From: Zygosaccharomyces rouxii
Taxonomy: Eukaryota > Ascomycota > Saccharomycetes > Saccharomycetales > Saccharomycetaceae
NCBI RefSeq assembly: GCF_000026365.1
Contig: NC_012994.1
Span: 620,001-684,000 of the forward strand
Length of the DNA stretch: 64,000 nucleotides
Direction of reading: 5' to 3'
Shown here: positions 18,573-30,200 of the stretch, piece by piece
Numbering within the stretch: the first letter of the stretch is position 1
Layout of the letters: each line of letters opens with the position of its first letter
Notes under the pieces: model-generated
Told to the model about the DNA's origin: nothing
The model's input: the letters and a program-made list of their open reading frames with translations, nothing else
Databases searched by the model: none
Program-made: the position numbers and the translations under genes

Positions 18573-18624
18573 AGGATGTGGGATCTTTTAAATATATACA
18601 GGAATATCTCTACAAATTTTCTTT

Positions 18625-19317
18625 TTACAGTTCTTGAAGAACGTGTTTCCTCAGTATATTCTTCTTAATATTCTTTTTCAATGCAACAGGATCTTCAACA
18701 CCATGGCTCTTTAAGAATTGGTTAGCGCTAGCTTCATCATCCAGCAATTGTTGCACACGCAATTGGACACTATCGATACGTGAGGTTTGCGCCTTCAATT
18801 GATCTTCGAATTTCGTCACATCTAATTGTAAAAGCTGTCTAACGGTCTCTGGAGTGAAATTTTGAACACCATAGCGCGCTTTAATCTCTTCTAATTCTTG
18901 TGGACTCTCTCCCTTTGATAAGGCATCTTGGATTACACGAATATCACGTAAAAGCACACTACCACCGGAATCTTTACGTTCAGATCTCCTCTGAAGAAAA
19001 TCTTGGGTCTTTTGAGTTTCCTCTTGGGCAACTTGTGTCTTGGCTTGTGATTCGTACAGGGCAAATTGTTGACCTTTGTTCTTAATGATCTCAGCTACGG
19101 AAAAGAATTTACGCTTAGATAATGGTCTAGTGGCTTCAATACGCACCAAATCACCTTCACGAGAAATCTGGCCCTCATCGTGGACCAAGTAATCCTTCCT
19201 TCTAAACAATTCCTTATTGATCCTCCTGTTAAACACTTTGGTCTCTACACGAACCTTAACGGTCTTTTGCATACGACCTTGGGAAACCACAAGTCCCAAA
19301 AAATTCTGACGTGCCAT
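18625..19317 (-). CDS. MRPS17: Mitochondrial ribosomal protein of the small subunit, uS17m
   Basis: The 230-residue protein (S. cerevisiae 237) carries an S17/OB-fold domain in its first about 85 residues ([20 protein letters not shown], then RKDYLVHDE and RPLSKRKFF). A yeast-mitochondrial extension rich in charged helices and Gln follows. It binds 15S rRNA in the mitochondrial small subunit. Start at the ATG at 19317. It matches YMR188C in order and strand, next to GCV2 once the interleaved chrXVI genes are set aside. Confidence 0.95.
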   Translation of the reverse strand: MARQNFLGLVVSQGRMQKTVKVRVETKVFNRRINKELFRRKDYLVHDEGQISREGDLVRIEATRPLSKRKFFSVAEIIKNKGQQFALYESQAKTQVAQEETQKTQDFLQRRSERKDSGGSVLLRDIRVIQDALSKGESPQELEEIKARYGVQNFTPETVRQLLQLDVTKFEDQLKAQTSRIDSVQLRVQQLLDDEASANQFLKSHGVEDPVALKKNIKKNILRKHVLQEL

Positions 19318-19822
19318 CGGTATACCTCACAAACAACCACAATCCCTCCAGCTTCTTGTTTCCTCTTTTCTAATTCTCATCTTCTAGCATTGAAGTGGTC
19401 TTCAATAGGTCCTCGATGAACCTTTAACATTGCAAAATTTGCAGATCATATCACACGATAAGACATTTTACAATAGAAACCGCTGATATTAGATGATTAA
19501 GCGCCCAGTATTAGCTTTTGAGACCCATTTAAAGCCCATTGAAGACCTTAAGAACCATATGCCACTTTTTTCAACCGTTATAGAAGCATTTTTTGGCAAG
19601 TTCTTTGTAGAATCATTATCCGGAGTCAAGTTTGATAACCTCGAAGCATCTTAAAGCGATGTTAAACACTCCTTTGCTCACATGCGAAATGAGATAAAGC
19701 TCAATTAAGGGATTACAAGAGAATTGACAATTAGTATTCTTATCCATTGCGATCTTTACTAGCTCCTTCAATTCCTCCCTTCCTACTCACAACCGAAGTT
19801 AAAAGAGATATAACGCTAAGAG
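19318..19822. promoter_or_regulatory. Divergent MRPS17 / YPL247C-homolog intergenic region
   Basis: This 505-bp spacer drives two divergent genes. I see no RNA gene, no canonical TATA box and no strong known motif beyond AT-rich runs. Confidence 0.4.
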
Positions 19823-21343
19823 ATGGACCCATTTCGAGGATCAAAGCGTAGTTCTATCTCATTTGGTAACTTCCAGAGACAGCCTAATAGCTACGCGACA
19901 GGTGCATACGATGGTGGAGTGGGCTTAATGCAGAATCCAAACCTTGGAAGTAGTACTAGCAACAGCGGTGGTACCGGTATCAATACCGGTAACAACGGTG
20001 CAAGTGCTAATATGACTTCTAGGTCCCCAATGTATTCACCGCTTCAATATTCACAATTTGATTACAACCAACCGGCTTATAGCCCGGGTTATTCACCGTT
20101 CCATCCTTTAAGAAGTCCAGGACCCCCTGTACTTACTAAACCTGTATGCGAGTATGAGGCAAAGTACCCTCTTTTCGGATTAGACTGGAGCAATGAAGAC
20201 TTTGTATGTCTGGGATCCTACAGGGATGGTAGCACGAATTCTTTGCATATTTTACATTCGGGAGATCTTCTTTCATGGGACCGGGTGGCTGAATGTAATG
20301 TGACGTTCCCCGTTAGTACTATTCAATGGCAACCATCAATGACACATCCACGTAGATTTGCTACGTGTAGTGATTCGTTGAGAATATGGAGCTTTTGTGA
20401 AGAGGAGAGAAATCTACAGGAACAAATTAACCTTTCTCTATGCAAATACGACAAACAACAACAAGGTGCCTCCAGGGTGAATGCTGCCGCTGGCGGCAGT
20501 GGTAGTATACGGACCAATCCACAACAACAACAAGGACTCATTGGAGAACTACCACCTATCACATCTTTCCATTGGAACCCTGTAGACCCAAATCTGCTGA
20601 TTTCCAGTTCCATCGATACAACTTGCATCGTTTGGGATCTACAGAGTAGTAATTACGTGCGTACTCAATTAATTGCACACGATAGTGAAGTATATGATGT
20701 TAGATTTTTAACACAGACTACACAACTATTTTCCAGTTGTGGTGGTGATGGTAGTGTGCGTGTCTTTGATTTAAGATGTTTGGCACATAGTACTATCATT
20801 TACGAACCTCCCAGTTCTCCAGCGACTTTACAACCTACCACTGCTGCTGGTTCATCCTCAGCTGCGGATTCAGATACAGGGGTTCCACTACTGCGACTGG
20901 AACCTTCTCCGTTTGATCCAAATGTCATTGCTACGTTCGCAATAGACTCCCCTCGTGTTCTAATCTTAGACATGCGTAATCCCGGTTCACCAGTACTTGT
21001 ATTGGAAGGCCATTCGGCGGCCGTAAACCAAATGAGATGGCATCCTTCCAAACGTAACGTACTTTTATCATGTGCTGATGACTGCCAAGTTCTCTACTGG
21101 GACTTAAACAACTATATTATGGGGCATCCTACAGATCAAGATCCGGATCATGCCGTGGACTCGCAACAACAAAACAATCCTGTAGCCAAATGGAACTCTA
21201 AAAATGTGCTACGCACACTGGATACTCCATCGATGTTCTATTCCAACGGTGGGCAAGAGGTAAACAACATCGTATGGAGGCCGCAGGGCGATGATTGGTT
21301 CGGTAGTGTTGCTGGTAACGTGTTTCAAAATGTCAGACTATGA
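19823..21343 (+). CDS. YPL247C: WD40-repeat protein, YPL247C/DCAF7 family
   Basis: The 506-residue protein (S. cerevisiae 523) has a Ser/Asn/Gly-rich disordered N terminus (1-105) and then a WD40 propeller with clear blades: ITSFHWNPVDPNLLISSSIDTTCIVWDL, HDSEVYDVRFL...GGDGSVRVFDLR, and HSAAVNQMRWHPSKRNVLLSCADDCQVLYWDL, plus a terminal VNNIVWRPQGDDWFGSV blade. A Gln/Pro insert lies between blades at about 210-235 and a Ser/Ala-rich one at about 330-350. It resembles the DCAF7/TTG1 adaptor family; its exact role in yeast is not established. It sits upstream of GAL4 on the chrXVI track, as YPL247C-YPL248C. Confidence 0.9.
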   Translation: MDPFRGSKRSSISFGNFQRQPNSYATGAYDGGVGLMQNPNLGSSTSNSGGTGINTGNNGASANMTSRSPMYSPLQYSQFDYNQPAYSPGYSPFHPLRSPGPPVLTKPVCEYEAKYPLFGLDWSNEDFVCLGSYRDGSTNSLHILHSGDLLSWDRVAECNVTFPVSTIQWQPSMTHPRRFATCSDSLRIWSFCEEERNLQEQINLSLCKYDKQQQGASRVNAAAGGSGSIRTNPQQQQGLIGELPPITSFHWNPVDPNLLISSSIDTTCIVWDLQSSNYVRTQLIAHDSEVYDVRFLTQTTQLFSSCGGDGSVRVFDLRCLAHSTIIYEPPSSPATLQPTTAAGSSSAADSDTGVPLLRLEPSPFDPNVIATFAIDSPRVLILDMRNPGSPVLVLEGHSAAVNQMRWHPSKRNVLLSCADDCQVLYWDLNNYIMGHPTDQDPDHAVDSQQQNNPVAKWNSKNVLRTLDTPSMFYSNGGQEVNNIVWRPQGDDWFGSVAGNVFQNVRL

Positions 21344-21672
21344 AATGTAATACGCTAATATGAATGTCATCTTCTGTTCATTTTTGAATGAATGTATGTA
21401 TATTAGTGTTTATGTCTGTTTGTACATGTAGTTAGCCGCCAAGCTTTTTATCTGCCTTTGACTTCTTTGTTCTCCCAAGAGGAGTCACTCCTCATGGGAG
21501 TCAACTCCTTTTTTTTTTTTTTTTCCACTCCTGACTCCTCACAACCAAGCGAAGTCAACTACTGATAAGGAAGGCTTAAGGATATAAAAGGCGATGAGGT
21601 AGAGATCGAATAGGAAGAATACATGCCAGAGCTCGTTTATAAGGGTCCTCCAAGGCAAAATAACAGATCTCA
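21344..21672 (+). promoter_or_regulatory. GCV2 promoter with Gcn4/Bas1-type sites
   Basis: Three GAGTCA/TGACTC motifs lie within 56 bp: 21482-21487, 21498-21503 and 21532-21537. The first is in a 15-bp odd palindrome (21479-21493, arms GAGGAGT/ACTCCTC). A long T tract separates sites two and three (about 21509-21524). A TATAAAA box is at 21583-21589 and a partial URS1 (TAGCCGCC) at 21433-21440. Known biology: S. cerevisiae GCV2 is activated through TGACTC by Bas1 and Gcn4, so regulation appears conserved. Confidence 0.72.
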
Positions 21673-24600
21673 ATGCTGAAGAACCAAGTTACTATCCTTG
21701 GTAGTACTGCCAGATCTCTTGGTAGGTCTTACAGGTCATCCTTGGCGGTTAAGAGATGGTTACAAACAAATGTAACTTCTTCCAATTATGCTAAAGTGTA
21801 TGAAGCCAAACCTAGTGATTTGGAAAGGCCATTGGATGAATTTCCTAGACGCCATTTAGGACCATCTCCAAAAGATTTAGAAAAAATGTTGAAGACTGTC
21901 GGATTTGAAGATCTAAATTCTTTTGTTGAATCAGTGGTTCCTCAAAATGTACTTAAAAAGCGTGCATTGGAACTAGAGGCTCCTGAAAGAGGCTATTCTG
22001 AAATGGAAATGATAGAACATTTGAAAGAACTTGCCAATAAGAATCGATACGAAGTGAAAAACTTCATTGGTAAGGGTTATTACGGAACCATTTTACCGCC
22101 AGTGATTATGAGAAATGTCTTAGAGAGTCCCGAATGGTATACTTCATACACTCCATATCAACCAGAAATATCTCAGGGCAGATTGGAGTCTCTGTTAAAT
22201 TTTCAAACAGTTATCAGTGATTTGACTGGTTTACCTGTATCCAATGCATCATTATTAGATGAAGGTACTGCTGCCGCGGAGGCCATGTTACTTTCGTATA
22301 ATTTCCACAGGGCCAAAAGGCCTAAGTTCGTGATTGATTCAAAATCACATCCTCAAACGAAAAGCGTGGTATATACAAGAGCTTTACCCTTAGGGATTGA
22401 AGTTTCCGAAATCGACACTAGAAACGTGGAAAATTCACTGAAAGTGTTGGATGATAAAGCCGTTTGTGGATGTCTTCTCCAGTATCCTGCTACAGATGGA
22501 TCTATAGTAGCTCCAGAGACTCTGACGCAGTTTGCGGAGGTATTGCATCAACATAAATCCTTGCTTTCAGTAGCATCCGATCCATTGGCATTGACTCTTT
22601 TAAAGGCACCAGGACATTTAGGTGCTGATATCGTATTGGGATCTTCACAGAGGTTTGGTGTACCACTTGGTTACGGTGGTCCTCATGCTGCCTTTTTTGC
22701 GGTTCAGGAACACCTTAATAGACGTATCCCTGGTAGAATTGTGGGTGTGTCTAAGGACCGTTTGGGTAACGTTGCATTGCGTCTAGCGTTACAAACTAGA
22801 GAACAGCATATTAAGCGTGATAAAGCTACTTCCAATATCTGCACCGCGCAAGCGCTCTTGGCAAACGTGGCTGCCAATTATTGCGTTTACCATGGACCGG
22901 AAGGTTTAAAGAATATTGCCAAACGTATCTACGGTATGACCAGCATTTTGGCAAATCAAATCAATACTTCTTCACCTCACGATGTGGTCAATGACACCTG
23001 GTTTGACACTTTAACCATAGAAATTAATGAATCGACAACTGCAAGTGCTGTACTTGAAAAGGCACTTAATGAGTACAACATCAACCTATTCGCACCTAAT
23101 GAAAAAACAGTATCGTTGTCACTAGATGAAACCACCACATTAAAAGACCTACAGAACTTGATTCAATTATTCACTTGTTCTGCAGATTTACCATCAGAAG
23201 TCCCACAATTCCCAGCAACATTAGCACGTACAGACGACATTCTAACTCATGAAGTTTTCCATTTATACCATAGTGAAACTGCTATGCTTCGCTATTTACA
23301 CAGATTACAAAGCAGAGACTTGTCGTTAGCAAATTCTATGATCCCATTGGGCTCTTGTACTATGAAATTAAACTCTACAGTGGAAATGTTGCCTATAACA
23401 TGGCCTGAATTTGCGAACATCCACCCATTCCAACCAACAGACCAAGTTCAAGGATACGCACAGCTAATGTCAAGCCTTGAAAATGCTCTATGTAGTATCA
23501 CTGGTTTTGATGCGGTTTCTTTACAACCTAATTCCGGTGCATCTGGTGAATACTGCGGTCTTAGAATCATTAGAGCGTTTTTGGAAGACACTGGTGAATT
23601 GCATAGACGTGTATGTTTGATCCCTACCTCTGCTCACGGTACAAATCCAGCATCAGCAGCAATGTGTGGTCTAAAAGTTGTTTCCTTTAATTGTCTTCCA
23701 GATGGATCCCTTGATTTGGAAGATTTGAAAAAGAAAATCGATAAACATGCTCATGAACTTGCCGCCATTATGATCACATATCCATCTACCTATGGTTTAT
23801 ATGAAGAGGGCCTTACTCGTGCAATTGAGATGGTCCATGAAGCCGGAGGTCAAGTTTATATGGATGGTGCTAACATGAATGCTCAAGTGGGACTAACTTC
23901 ACCTGGTGATTTGGGTGCCGACGTTTGTCATTTGAATTTACACAAGACGTTTGCTATCCCACACGGTGGTGGTGGACCAGCAGGTGCTCCCATCTGTCTC
24001 AAATCCCATTTAGCTCCCTATTTACCGCGCCATCCGGTTGTGGACATGATAACCTATGGTAAAGATGATATTAAATCCAGTAAGGCTATTGATAGCGTTT
24101 CTTCAGGACCTTATGGTAATGCCCTTGTGTTGCCTATTTCTTACGCATACATCAAAATGATGGGACAACAAGGTTTGCCATATGCATCTGCAATTGCAAT
24201 GCTAAATGCTAATTATATGCGCGCACGTTTACAAAACCATTATGAAATTCTATTTGCTAAAAACCATTGTGCACACGAATTTATCATCGATTTGAGAGAA
24301 TTTAAAGCCCAAGGTGTGGAGGCTATTGATATTGCCAAGAGACTCCAAGATTATGGATTCCATGCCCCTACACTTGCATTCCCAGTGCCCCATACTCTAA
24401 TGATAGAGCCCACAGAGTCGGAAAATTTGGAAGAGCTTGACAGATTTGTGGATGCTATGATATCTATCCGCTCAGAGATTGATTCTTATTTACAAGGTAA
24501 GCCAGAGGGACAAATGTTGAAATATGCTCCACATTCGCTTGAGGATTTAATTTTGGCAAACGATTGGGATACAAGAGGTTATACGAGACAACAAGCGGCA

Positions 24601-24723
24601 TATCCATTACCACAGTTAAAAGGGTCTAAATTCTGGCCAGTTGTGGCACGTTTAGACGATACTTATGGTGACATGCATTTAATGTGTACATGTCCATCTG
24701 TGGAGGAAATAGCAGAGAATTAA
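21673..24723 (+). CDS. GCV2: Glycine dehydrogenase (decarboxylating), P protein of the glycine cleavage system
   Basis: The 1016-residue protein (S. cerevisiae 1034) begins with a basic, hydroxylated, acid-free mitochondrial presequence (about 1-40). Two related PLP-fold halves follow. The N-terminal half has the FxRRHLGP start motif and the pseudo-active half; the C-terminal half contains the PLP lysine, Lys758, in [15 protein letters not shown], and [12 protein letters not shown]. It decarboxylates glycine and passes the aminomethyl group to the H-protein lipoate in the mitochondrial matrix, feeding one-carbon metabolism. Synteny matches YMR189W between MRPS17 and SGS1. Confidence 0.98.
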   Translation: MLKNQVTILGSTARSLGRSYRSSLAVKRWLQTNVTSSNYAKVYEAKPSDLERPLDEFPRRHLGPSPKDLEKMLKTVGFEDLNSFVESVVPQNVLKKRALELEAPERGYSEMEMIEHLKELANKNRYEVKNFIGKGYYGTILPPVIMRNVLESPEWYTSYTPYQPEISQGRLESLLNFQTVISDLTGLPVSNASLLDEGTAAAEAMLLSYNFHRAKRPKFVIDSKSHPQTKSVVYTRALPLGIEVSEIDTRNVENSLKVLDDKAVCGCLLQYPATDGSIVAPETLTQFAEVLHQHKSLLSVASDPLALTLLKAPGHLGADIVLGSSQRFGVPLGYGGPHAAFFAVQEHLNRRIPGRIVGVSKDRLGNVALRLALQTREQHIKRDKATSNICTAQALLANVAANYCVYHGPEGLKNIAKRIYGMTSILANQINTSSPHDVVNDTWFDTLTIEINESTTASAVLEKALNEYNINLFAPNEKTVSLSLDETTTLKDLQNLIQLFTCSADLPSEVPQFPATLARTDDILTHEVFHLYHSETAMLRYLHRLQSRDLSLANSMIPLGSCTMKLNSTVEMLPITWPEFANIHPFQPTDQVQGYAQLMSSLENALCSITGFDAVSLQPNSGASGEYCGLRIIRAFLEDTGELHRRVCLIPTSAHGTNPASAAMCGLKVVSFNCLPDGSLDLEDLKKKIDKHAHELAAIMITYPSTYGLYEEGLTRAIEMVHEAGGQVYMDGANMNAQVGLTSPGDLGADVCHLNLHKTFAIPHGGGGPAGAPICLKSHLAPYLPRHPVVDMITYGKDDIKSSKAIDSVSSGPYGNALVLPISYAYIKMMGQQGLPYASAIAMLNANYMRARLQNHYEILFAKNHCAHEFIIDLREFKAQGVEAIDIAKRLQDYGFHAPTLAFPVPHTLMIEPTESENLEELDRFVDAMISIRSEIDSYLQGKPEGQMLKYAPHSLEDLILANDWDTRGYTRQQAAYPLPQLKGSKFWPVVARLDDTYGDMHLMCTCPSVEEIAEN

Positions 24724-25341
24724 ATTGACAATATTAATTTGCCTCATAAGAGTATGCATTATAGATGGTTACAAATGTAGTTTATAATAATTTATAGAAA
24801 ATAATAAATCCAGAAATTAGGAATTCAGGAAATTTCCCGATAGTATTCTGCAGCGTAGTTTTATGGCCATCAGTGATATGCTGCCGTAGCTTTATAGTTA
24901 GATTATTATTTTTCAGGCATGGCATGAACTTGTCACTTCGAAAACTCCGAATTATTCGGTGCATACGATTTTCGCTTCTAGAAAGTTACCCCACATTTTC
25001 CATGCATGTTTCGTCCTATAAAAAACTTCTACAAAAGGCATTGTGATTTGGGCCCTAGCACCTACAAGTGGCGCTAACTGAAAAGTCTATCAAGAGTTAT
25101 TGTTCAAAAAAGGATTATAGTGAACTTTAAAGCTATGCTCAGCATCTCAAAGAATTTTTTTTACATTACTTATGATAAAATTGTTTCAAAATATTTTTCT
25201 AAGAGTCACAGTGGTGGTGTCAGTGACTTGACTGCATAATCGAATCGAATAATAATTAATTGAACAATATATAAATGCAGGAAGCATATGCATACAACCA
25301 GGACCTTCTATTGAAGATGAAGCTTACTGTTTAGATATCCA
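24724..25341 (+). promoter_or_regulatory. GCV2-SEO1 intergenic region / SEO1 promoter
   Basis: This 618-bp tandem spacer contains no gene. It holds an imperfect inverted repeat AGTCAC-N13-GTGACT at 25204-25228 and a TATATAAA box at 25268-25275. Several short upstream ATGs precede the SEO1 start. An imperfect direct repeat (GCAGCGTAGTTTTATGG / GCTGCCGTAGCTTTATAG) lies near 24850-24898. Confidence 0.5.
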
Positions 25342-27204
25342 ATGAATACTCCTACCACCTCTTTGATGAAAGAGATCTTTGTCGATCCTTGGAGACGTCT
25401 CAAGTTTGGGATCATCCCAGTGAAAAGAGTTCTCGAAGAAGATAATCTAGTAAAAACTGGAAGCACTGAACCAGAATCATTATCAGATGAATGGGATGAT
25501 AAAAAGAGAAGTTTACGAGAGGTATTAGAAGAAACACCTGATTCTGAAGTGGATGAAGAAGAGGAATTAAATGAGTACGAATACAGGGACCAGGCCAATA
25601 GACCATGGTGGAAATTTTTTGATGAGCAAGAGTACAGAATCACCAAGAAGAAAGGTAAGAGCAACCATTGGTATTCCTGGTTTAATGGTAGTCCATCTAC
25701 TCAGGAGAAAAAATTGATTTTGAAGTTAGACATTCTGTTAGCTCTTTATGCGTGTATGTCCTATTGGGTAAAATATCTCGACAGTGTCAATTTAAATAAT
25801 GCATACGTTTCTGGTATGAAAGAATCGCTAGGTATGCATGGTAACGATTTAGTTCATGTGCAAAACATGTTCTCCATTGGTAACATCGTTTCACAGGTAC
25901 CATTTTTATTCGTTTTGAACAAAGTACCATTGAACTATTTATTACCAACATTAGATTTGTGCTGGTCGTTAATGACTTTAGGTCAAGGTTTTGCACATAC
26001 TACAGATAGTATTAAGGCTTTAAGATTTTTCGTTGGATTTTTCGAAGGACCATCTTATTTGGCATTCCAATATTTGTTTGGATGTTTTTACAAACATGAT
26101 GAAGTGGTTAGGAGATCTGCATTTTTCTATTTTGGTCAATATATTGGTATCCTTTCATCTGGTGGTATTCAATCTGCAGTTTACAAAAGTCTTAACGGTA
26201 GAAATGGATTAGCTGGATGGAGATGGAATTTTATATTTGATTTCATTATTTCAATTATTGTAGCACTAATTGGGTTTTATTCCTTGCCAGGTGATCCACA
26301 GAACTGTTATTCCATCTTTTTAACAGATGATGAGATTAGATTGGCTCGTACAAGGCTGAAGGAAAATAAGACGGAAGGTAATGATTTCCATAAGAAAGTA
26401 TTCGATATTGGTGTTTGGAAAAAAATTATCTTTGATTGGAAAATTTGGATCGTTTCGATTTGGGCTATCTTCTGTTGGGATAACAGTAATGTAGGTTCTG
26501 GTTGTTACATCCTTTGGTTGAAATCATTGACTAATTCAAATGGGGAGCAAAGATATTCCATTCCTAAAGTTAACACATTGAGTATGATTACACCGGCTTT
26601 AGGTCTTGTATATTTGACCGTAACAGCCTTAATTGCAGATAAATTACATTCTCGATGGTCGGCTATTCTTTTCACCCAGATTTTTAATATCATAGGTAAC
26701 GTTATCTTGGCGGTTTGGAATGTGCAAGAAGGTGCTAAATGGTTTGCATTCATGCTTCAATGTATGGGGTGGGCAATGGCTCCTGTACTTTATGGTTGGG
26801 TCAATGACATTTGTCGTAGAGATTCAGAGTCAAGAGGTATTATCATGACTGCTATGAATATTGCTGCTTCTGTTTTTAGCGTCTGGACAAGTGTTGTGTT
26901 TTTCCCTACTACTGAAGCACCTCGTTATCTAAAGGGTTACAGTTTTGCAGCTGCCAATGCTTTGGCATTGATCTTATGGACATTCTTAGTACTTTGGTTT
27001 TACAAGAATGAAGAGCGTAAATACGCGAAAGAAAATGGCATCATCCTCTACAATTCTAATGTAGGTGTACCGCCAAAAGAAGAACGGCAACAGCTGGGAA
27101 ATATTTATCATGATGATCAAGAGCGAAGTTCTTCACCTGCGGAAGCGGAGGGAGAACACGTTCATATTGTCGGTGATAAGGGTGACAAGATTATAAACAT
27201 ATAA
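25342..27204 (+). CDS. SEO1: Major facilitator permease, allantoate permease family, Seo1-type
   Basis: The 620-residue protein matches S. cerevisiae Seo1 (593 aa) throughout. The hydrophilic N terminus includes a [26 protein letters not shown] signature (about 76-98); about 12 membrane segments occupy 135-560; conserved stretches include [26 protein letters not shown] after segment 6, and [20 protein letters not shown]. Seo1 is a putative anion/cofactor-type permease of the Dal5 family; its natural substrate is not settled. It is the only gene in block 1 without an ancestral neighbour: it lies between GCV2 and SGS1, whereas S. cerevisiae SEO1 is subtelomeric. It is convergent with SGS1, 38 bp apart. 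Confidence 0.9.
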   Translation: MNTPTTSLMKEIFVDPWRRLKFGIIPVKRVLEEDNLVKTGSTEPESLSDEWDDKKRSLREVLEETPDSEVDEEEELNEYEYRDQANRPWWKFFDEQEYRITKKKGKSNHWYSWFNGSPSTQEKKLILKLDILLALYACMSYWVKYLDSVNLNNAYVSGMKESLGMHGNDLVHVQNMFSIGNIVSQVPFLFVLNKVPLNYLLPTLDLCWSLMTLGQGFAHTTDSIKALRFFVGFFEGPSYLAFQYLFGCFYKHDEVVRRSAFFYFGQYIGILSSGGIQSAVYKSLNGRNGLAGWRWNFIFDFIISIIVALIGFYSLPGDPQNCYSIFLTDDEIRLARTRLKENKTEGNDFHKKVFDIGVWKKIIFDWKIWIVSIWAIFCWDNSNVGSGCYILWLKSLTNSNGEQRYSIPKVNTLSMITPALGLVYLTVTALIADKLHSRWSAILFTQIFNIIGNVILAVWNVQEGAKWFAFMLQCMGWAMAPVLYGWVNDICRRDSESRGIIMTAMNIAASVFSVWTSVVFFPTTEAPRYLKGYSFAAANALALILWTFLVLWFYKNEERKYAKENGIILYNSNVGVPPKEERQQLGNIYHDDQERSSSPAEAEGEHVHIVGDKGDKIINI

Positions 27205-27242
27205 CCTAGTTGTAAGTAGTTTCTTTCTTAATTCGTAATTAT

Positions 27243-30200
27243 CTATCCTCTTCTTTTAAATCGCTTCTTGGAGTATGAAGACTTTGAAGCCCTACCAGTC
27301 CGTTGCGAAGGTTGTGATGGTTGAGTTGACCTCTGTTGGCTCATTCTTATTTGCCTTATAATTTCTTCATTCTGTTGACTCTCTGCAGAATCCATGGCGA
27401 TAAATCTGGATGCAACTACACTGTTGTCAGGTAAACTCCCTTCACTTAGAACAATACTGTTACTTGCATTAATATCATTACCGCCACCTAAATTACTCCG
27501 ACGTCTTCTTAACTCCATTATAGTTTTTCTGAACACTTTAAATTTTTTAGCATGACGAGGTCCTATTTCTGGCATGCTGGAAAATTCACTTTCACTTATG
27601 GGTAACTTCTTAGCCAATTTTCTCAATGCAGCATCAGGAATAAAATTTGTCACTGGTGGGTTCATTCTGTATCCTGCATTCATAGAAGCCTCTTTCAAAG
27701 TTTCATATGCATGTGTCAACTCACTTAATTCTTGGGTAGATTTCCATTCGTTTTCATTGTTCAGGGAAATCGGTTCCACTGTATGATTATCTCTTTTATT
27801 ACCACCTAGATTAACAGTTCTACTGCTGATTCTTGAAGTCGATGATGACGGGGGGAGTGCATTAGAATCTAATCCTGAATTAGGTCTTGAACTCGACATG
27901 TTAAATTGCATTTGTACCGGCAAAGCCCCCCTCAAAAGTTCGCGAGCACGCTTACCCAATTTCACATAATTAGAGGCAAATCCACTATTGTTTACGATAG
28001 GATATTCTGCCAAAATACCTAAATTGATTAATTGAAAAAAAATTCTCTCCACGTCAGATTTGGGCATACTTTTACCAGCACCATGAAATTCTAATTCAGT
28101 GTGACCAGCTTGTACAATTTTTGAACTCCTTGAACCTTTGAAAATATCTTGGCAATAGATGAGTGTCACACGACTATCTTGTAACTCATCAACCAATTTA
28201 ACAATTTTTTTAGCATCCTCTGTAACGTCTCTTTGCTCAGTGGCAACTTTGAAACTATTACAACAGTTATCACAATTTTTGTGACAGTCTTTAGCGTCGA
28301 ATTCTTCGTTGAAATAGGAAAGTACTAATTTACGTCTACAATCGAGACCATTTTCACAATACATCATGACATTTTGCAGTTTGTTCAAATGCTTTTCCTT
28401 ATTATCCTTATCCAAGTTTTTATCCTTTTGAATCATGGTTTGAATAGATCTAACATCTCTAAACGTGTAGTAAGTAATGCAAAATGAAGGTTTACCATCT
28501 CTACCAGCTCTACCAGTTTCTTGATAATAACCTTCTAAAGTACGAGGAACCGTGTAGTGATACACAAATCTCACATCAGCCTTATCGATACCCATACCAA
28601 ATGCAACTGTAGCACAAATCACTTGTAAATCATCATTTTGCCAAGCTCGTTGTACATCTGACCTTTCATCTGGTTCCATGCCTGCATGATAGAACGCACA
28701 TCTAATGCCATTGCGTTGTATTTGAGCCGCTGTCTGCTCACACGAATTTTTAGAATGACAATAAATGATTCCAGTTTGATTAGCAAACCTGGTGTTTATA
28801 GATTCACAGATTTCTGCAATGGTGTTTTTAGTCTTTCTTACAACCCCATAGAACAAATTCTTTCTATTGAAGCTTTGCTTTAAGAAGACGGGATCCTTAA
28901 GCTCCAAATTATGAATAACATCTAACCTAACTTGTTCACTTGCAGTTGCAGTAAGTGCCATCATTGGCACATGAGGGTATTCTCTTTTAAAATATTTCAG
29001 TTCCTTGTAATCCGGTCTAAAGTCATGACCCCAATTAGAGACACAATGAGCTTCATCCACCACTATTCGTGCCAATTTACCATCATTGTGGAGCTTCTTT
29101 ATACCTCTTTTACATTGTTCTGACGCACTGATCATTTCAGGTGAAATGTATATGAGATCCAAGAGCCCATGTATAAATAGATTAAACGTTTGTCTCCTTT
29201 GATCAGCGGTACCTCTTGAACTGAACATACTCGCCTTGATGTTATTGTTCAGTAGATGTTCCACTTGATCTTGCATTAGTGAAATTAAAGGTGATATGAC
29301 AATCGTCGTACCCCTAGTCTTACCTGACTTTACAATAGCGGGTAATTGATAACATAGCGATTTACCACCACCTGTAGGCATTAGCACAAATACATCTTTA
29401 CCAGCTAGAGTAGAATTGACCGCTTGCAATTGGTTCGGTCTGAAACTTCTTAAGCCAAAACTTTGGTGTAAACGATAATCTACTTCATCAGACCACGCAT
29501 AGCGAGGTTGTGGTTGATGTACAACAGCTTTGTCCTGATCCCCTTTAGCGATATCTCTTAATAAATCGTCGTCATCATCGTCAAGAATATCTTGTGATTT
29601 ATGGATTTTGGTGATTAATTCTGGTGGATTCTCTTGTTTTACCATTATAGGCGTCGGCAGAAAATCTTCTTCCTCTAATTTACGTTCGTTAATTATCTTC
29701 AAGTCGTCGTCTAATTCCTTGATATCTGGAACTTGTGCCCTATTTTCTCTTTCTTCGTCAAATTTTTCCAGATCACTGTCTGATATGGCTTCAGCTTCCT
29801 CTTCTTCATTACCTTCACTCACTATTAGTTCTAAATCGGAATTTGATAAATTTGCATTCATATTTCTTACAAATGGCGCAACTCCATAATCGTTCATCAT
29901 TGTATCCTCTACAATTTGATCTTTCTCAAAATCATCCTCAATTAAGTCTATACGTTCCACATTCTCATCTGCAGGTGATGTTTGTGTCATCTTAGGTTGT
30001 GGAGATGAAAGTATCATTTCAATGGAATCATTTTCGATGTCTTGTTTTTGGCTTTCACTGAGCCCGGGCCATTGAGAATCCTGGTAGGAACGATCTATAC
30101 TGTCTCGAGCTTCTTCATCCATAACCACAAAATCTAAGTCACTTTGATCTACTTTATTTTCTGTTCCATCGTCGGACTTCAGGTAATTGGAATCAATATC

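Noticed and set aside
24930..24975. CCGAA-containing AT-rich segment considered as a centromere CDEIII
   Set aside because: The TGTTTWTG-N-TTTCCGAAA core is missing and no CDEI with an AT-rich CDEII stands at the right distance.
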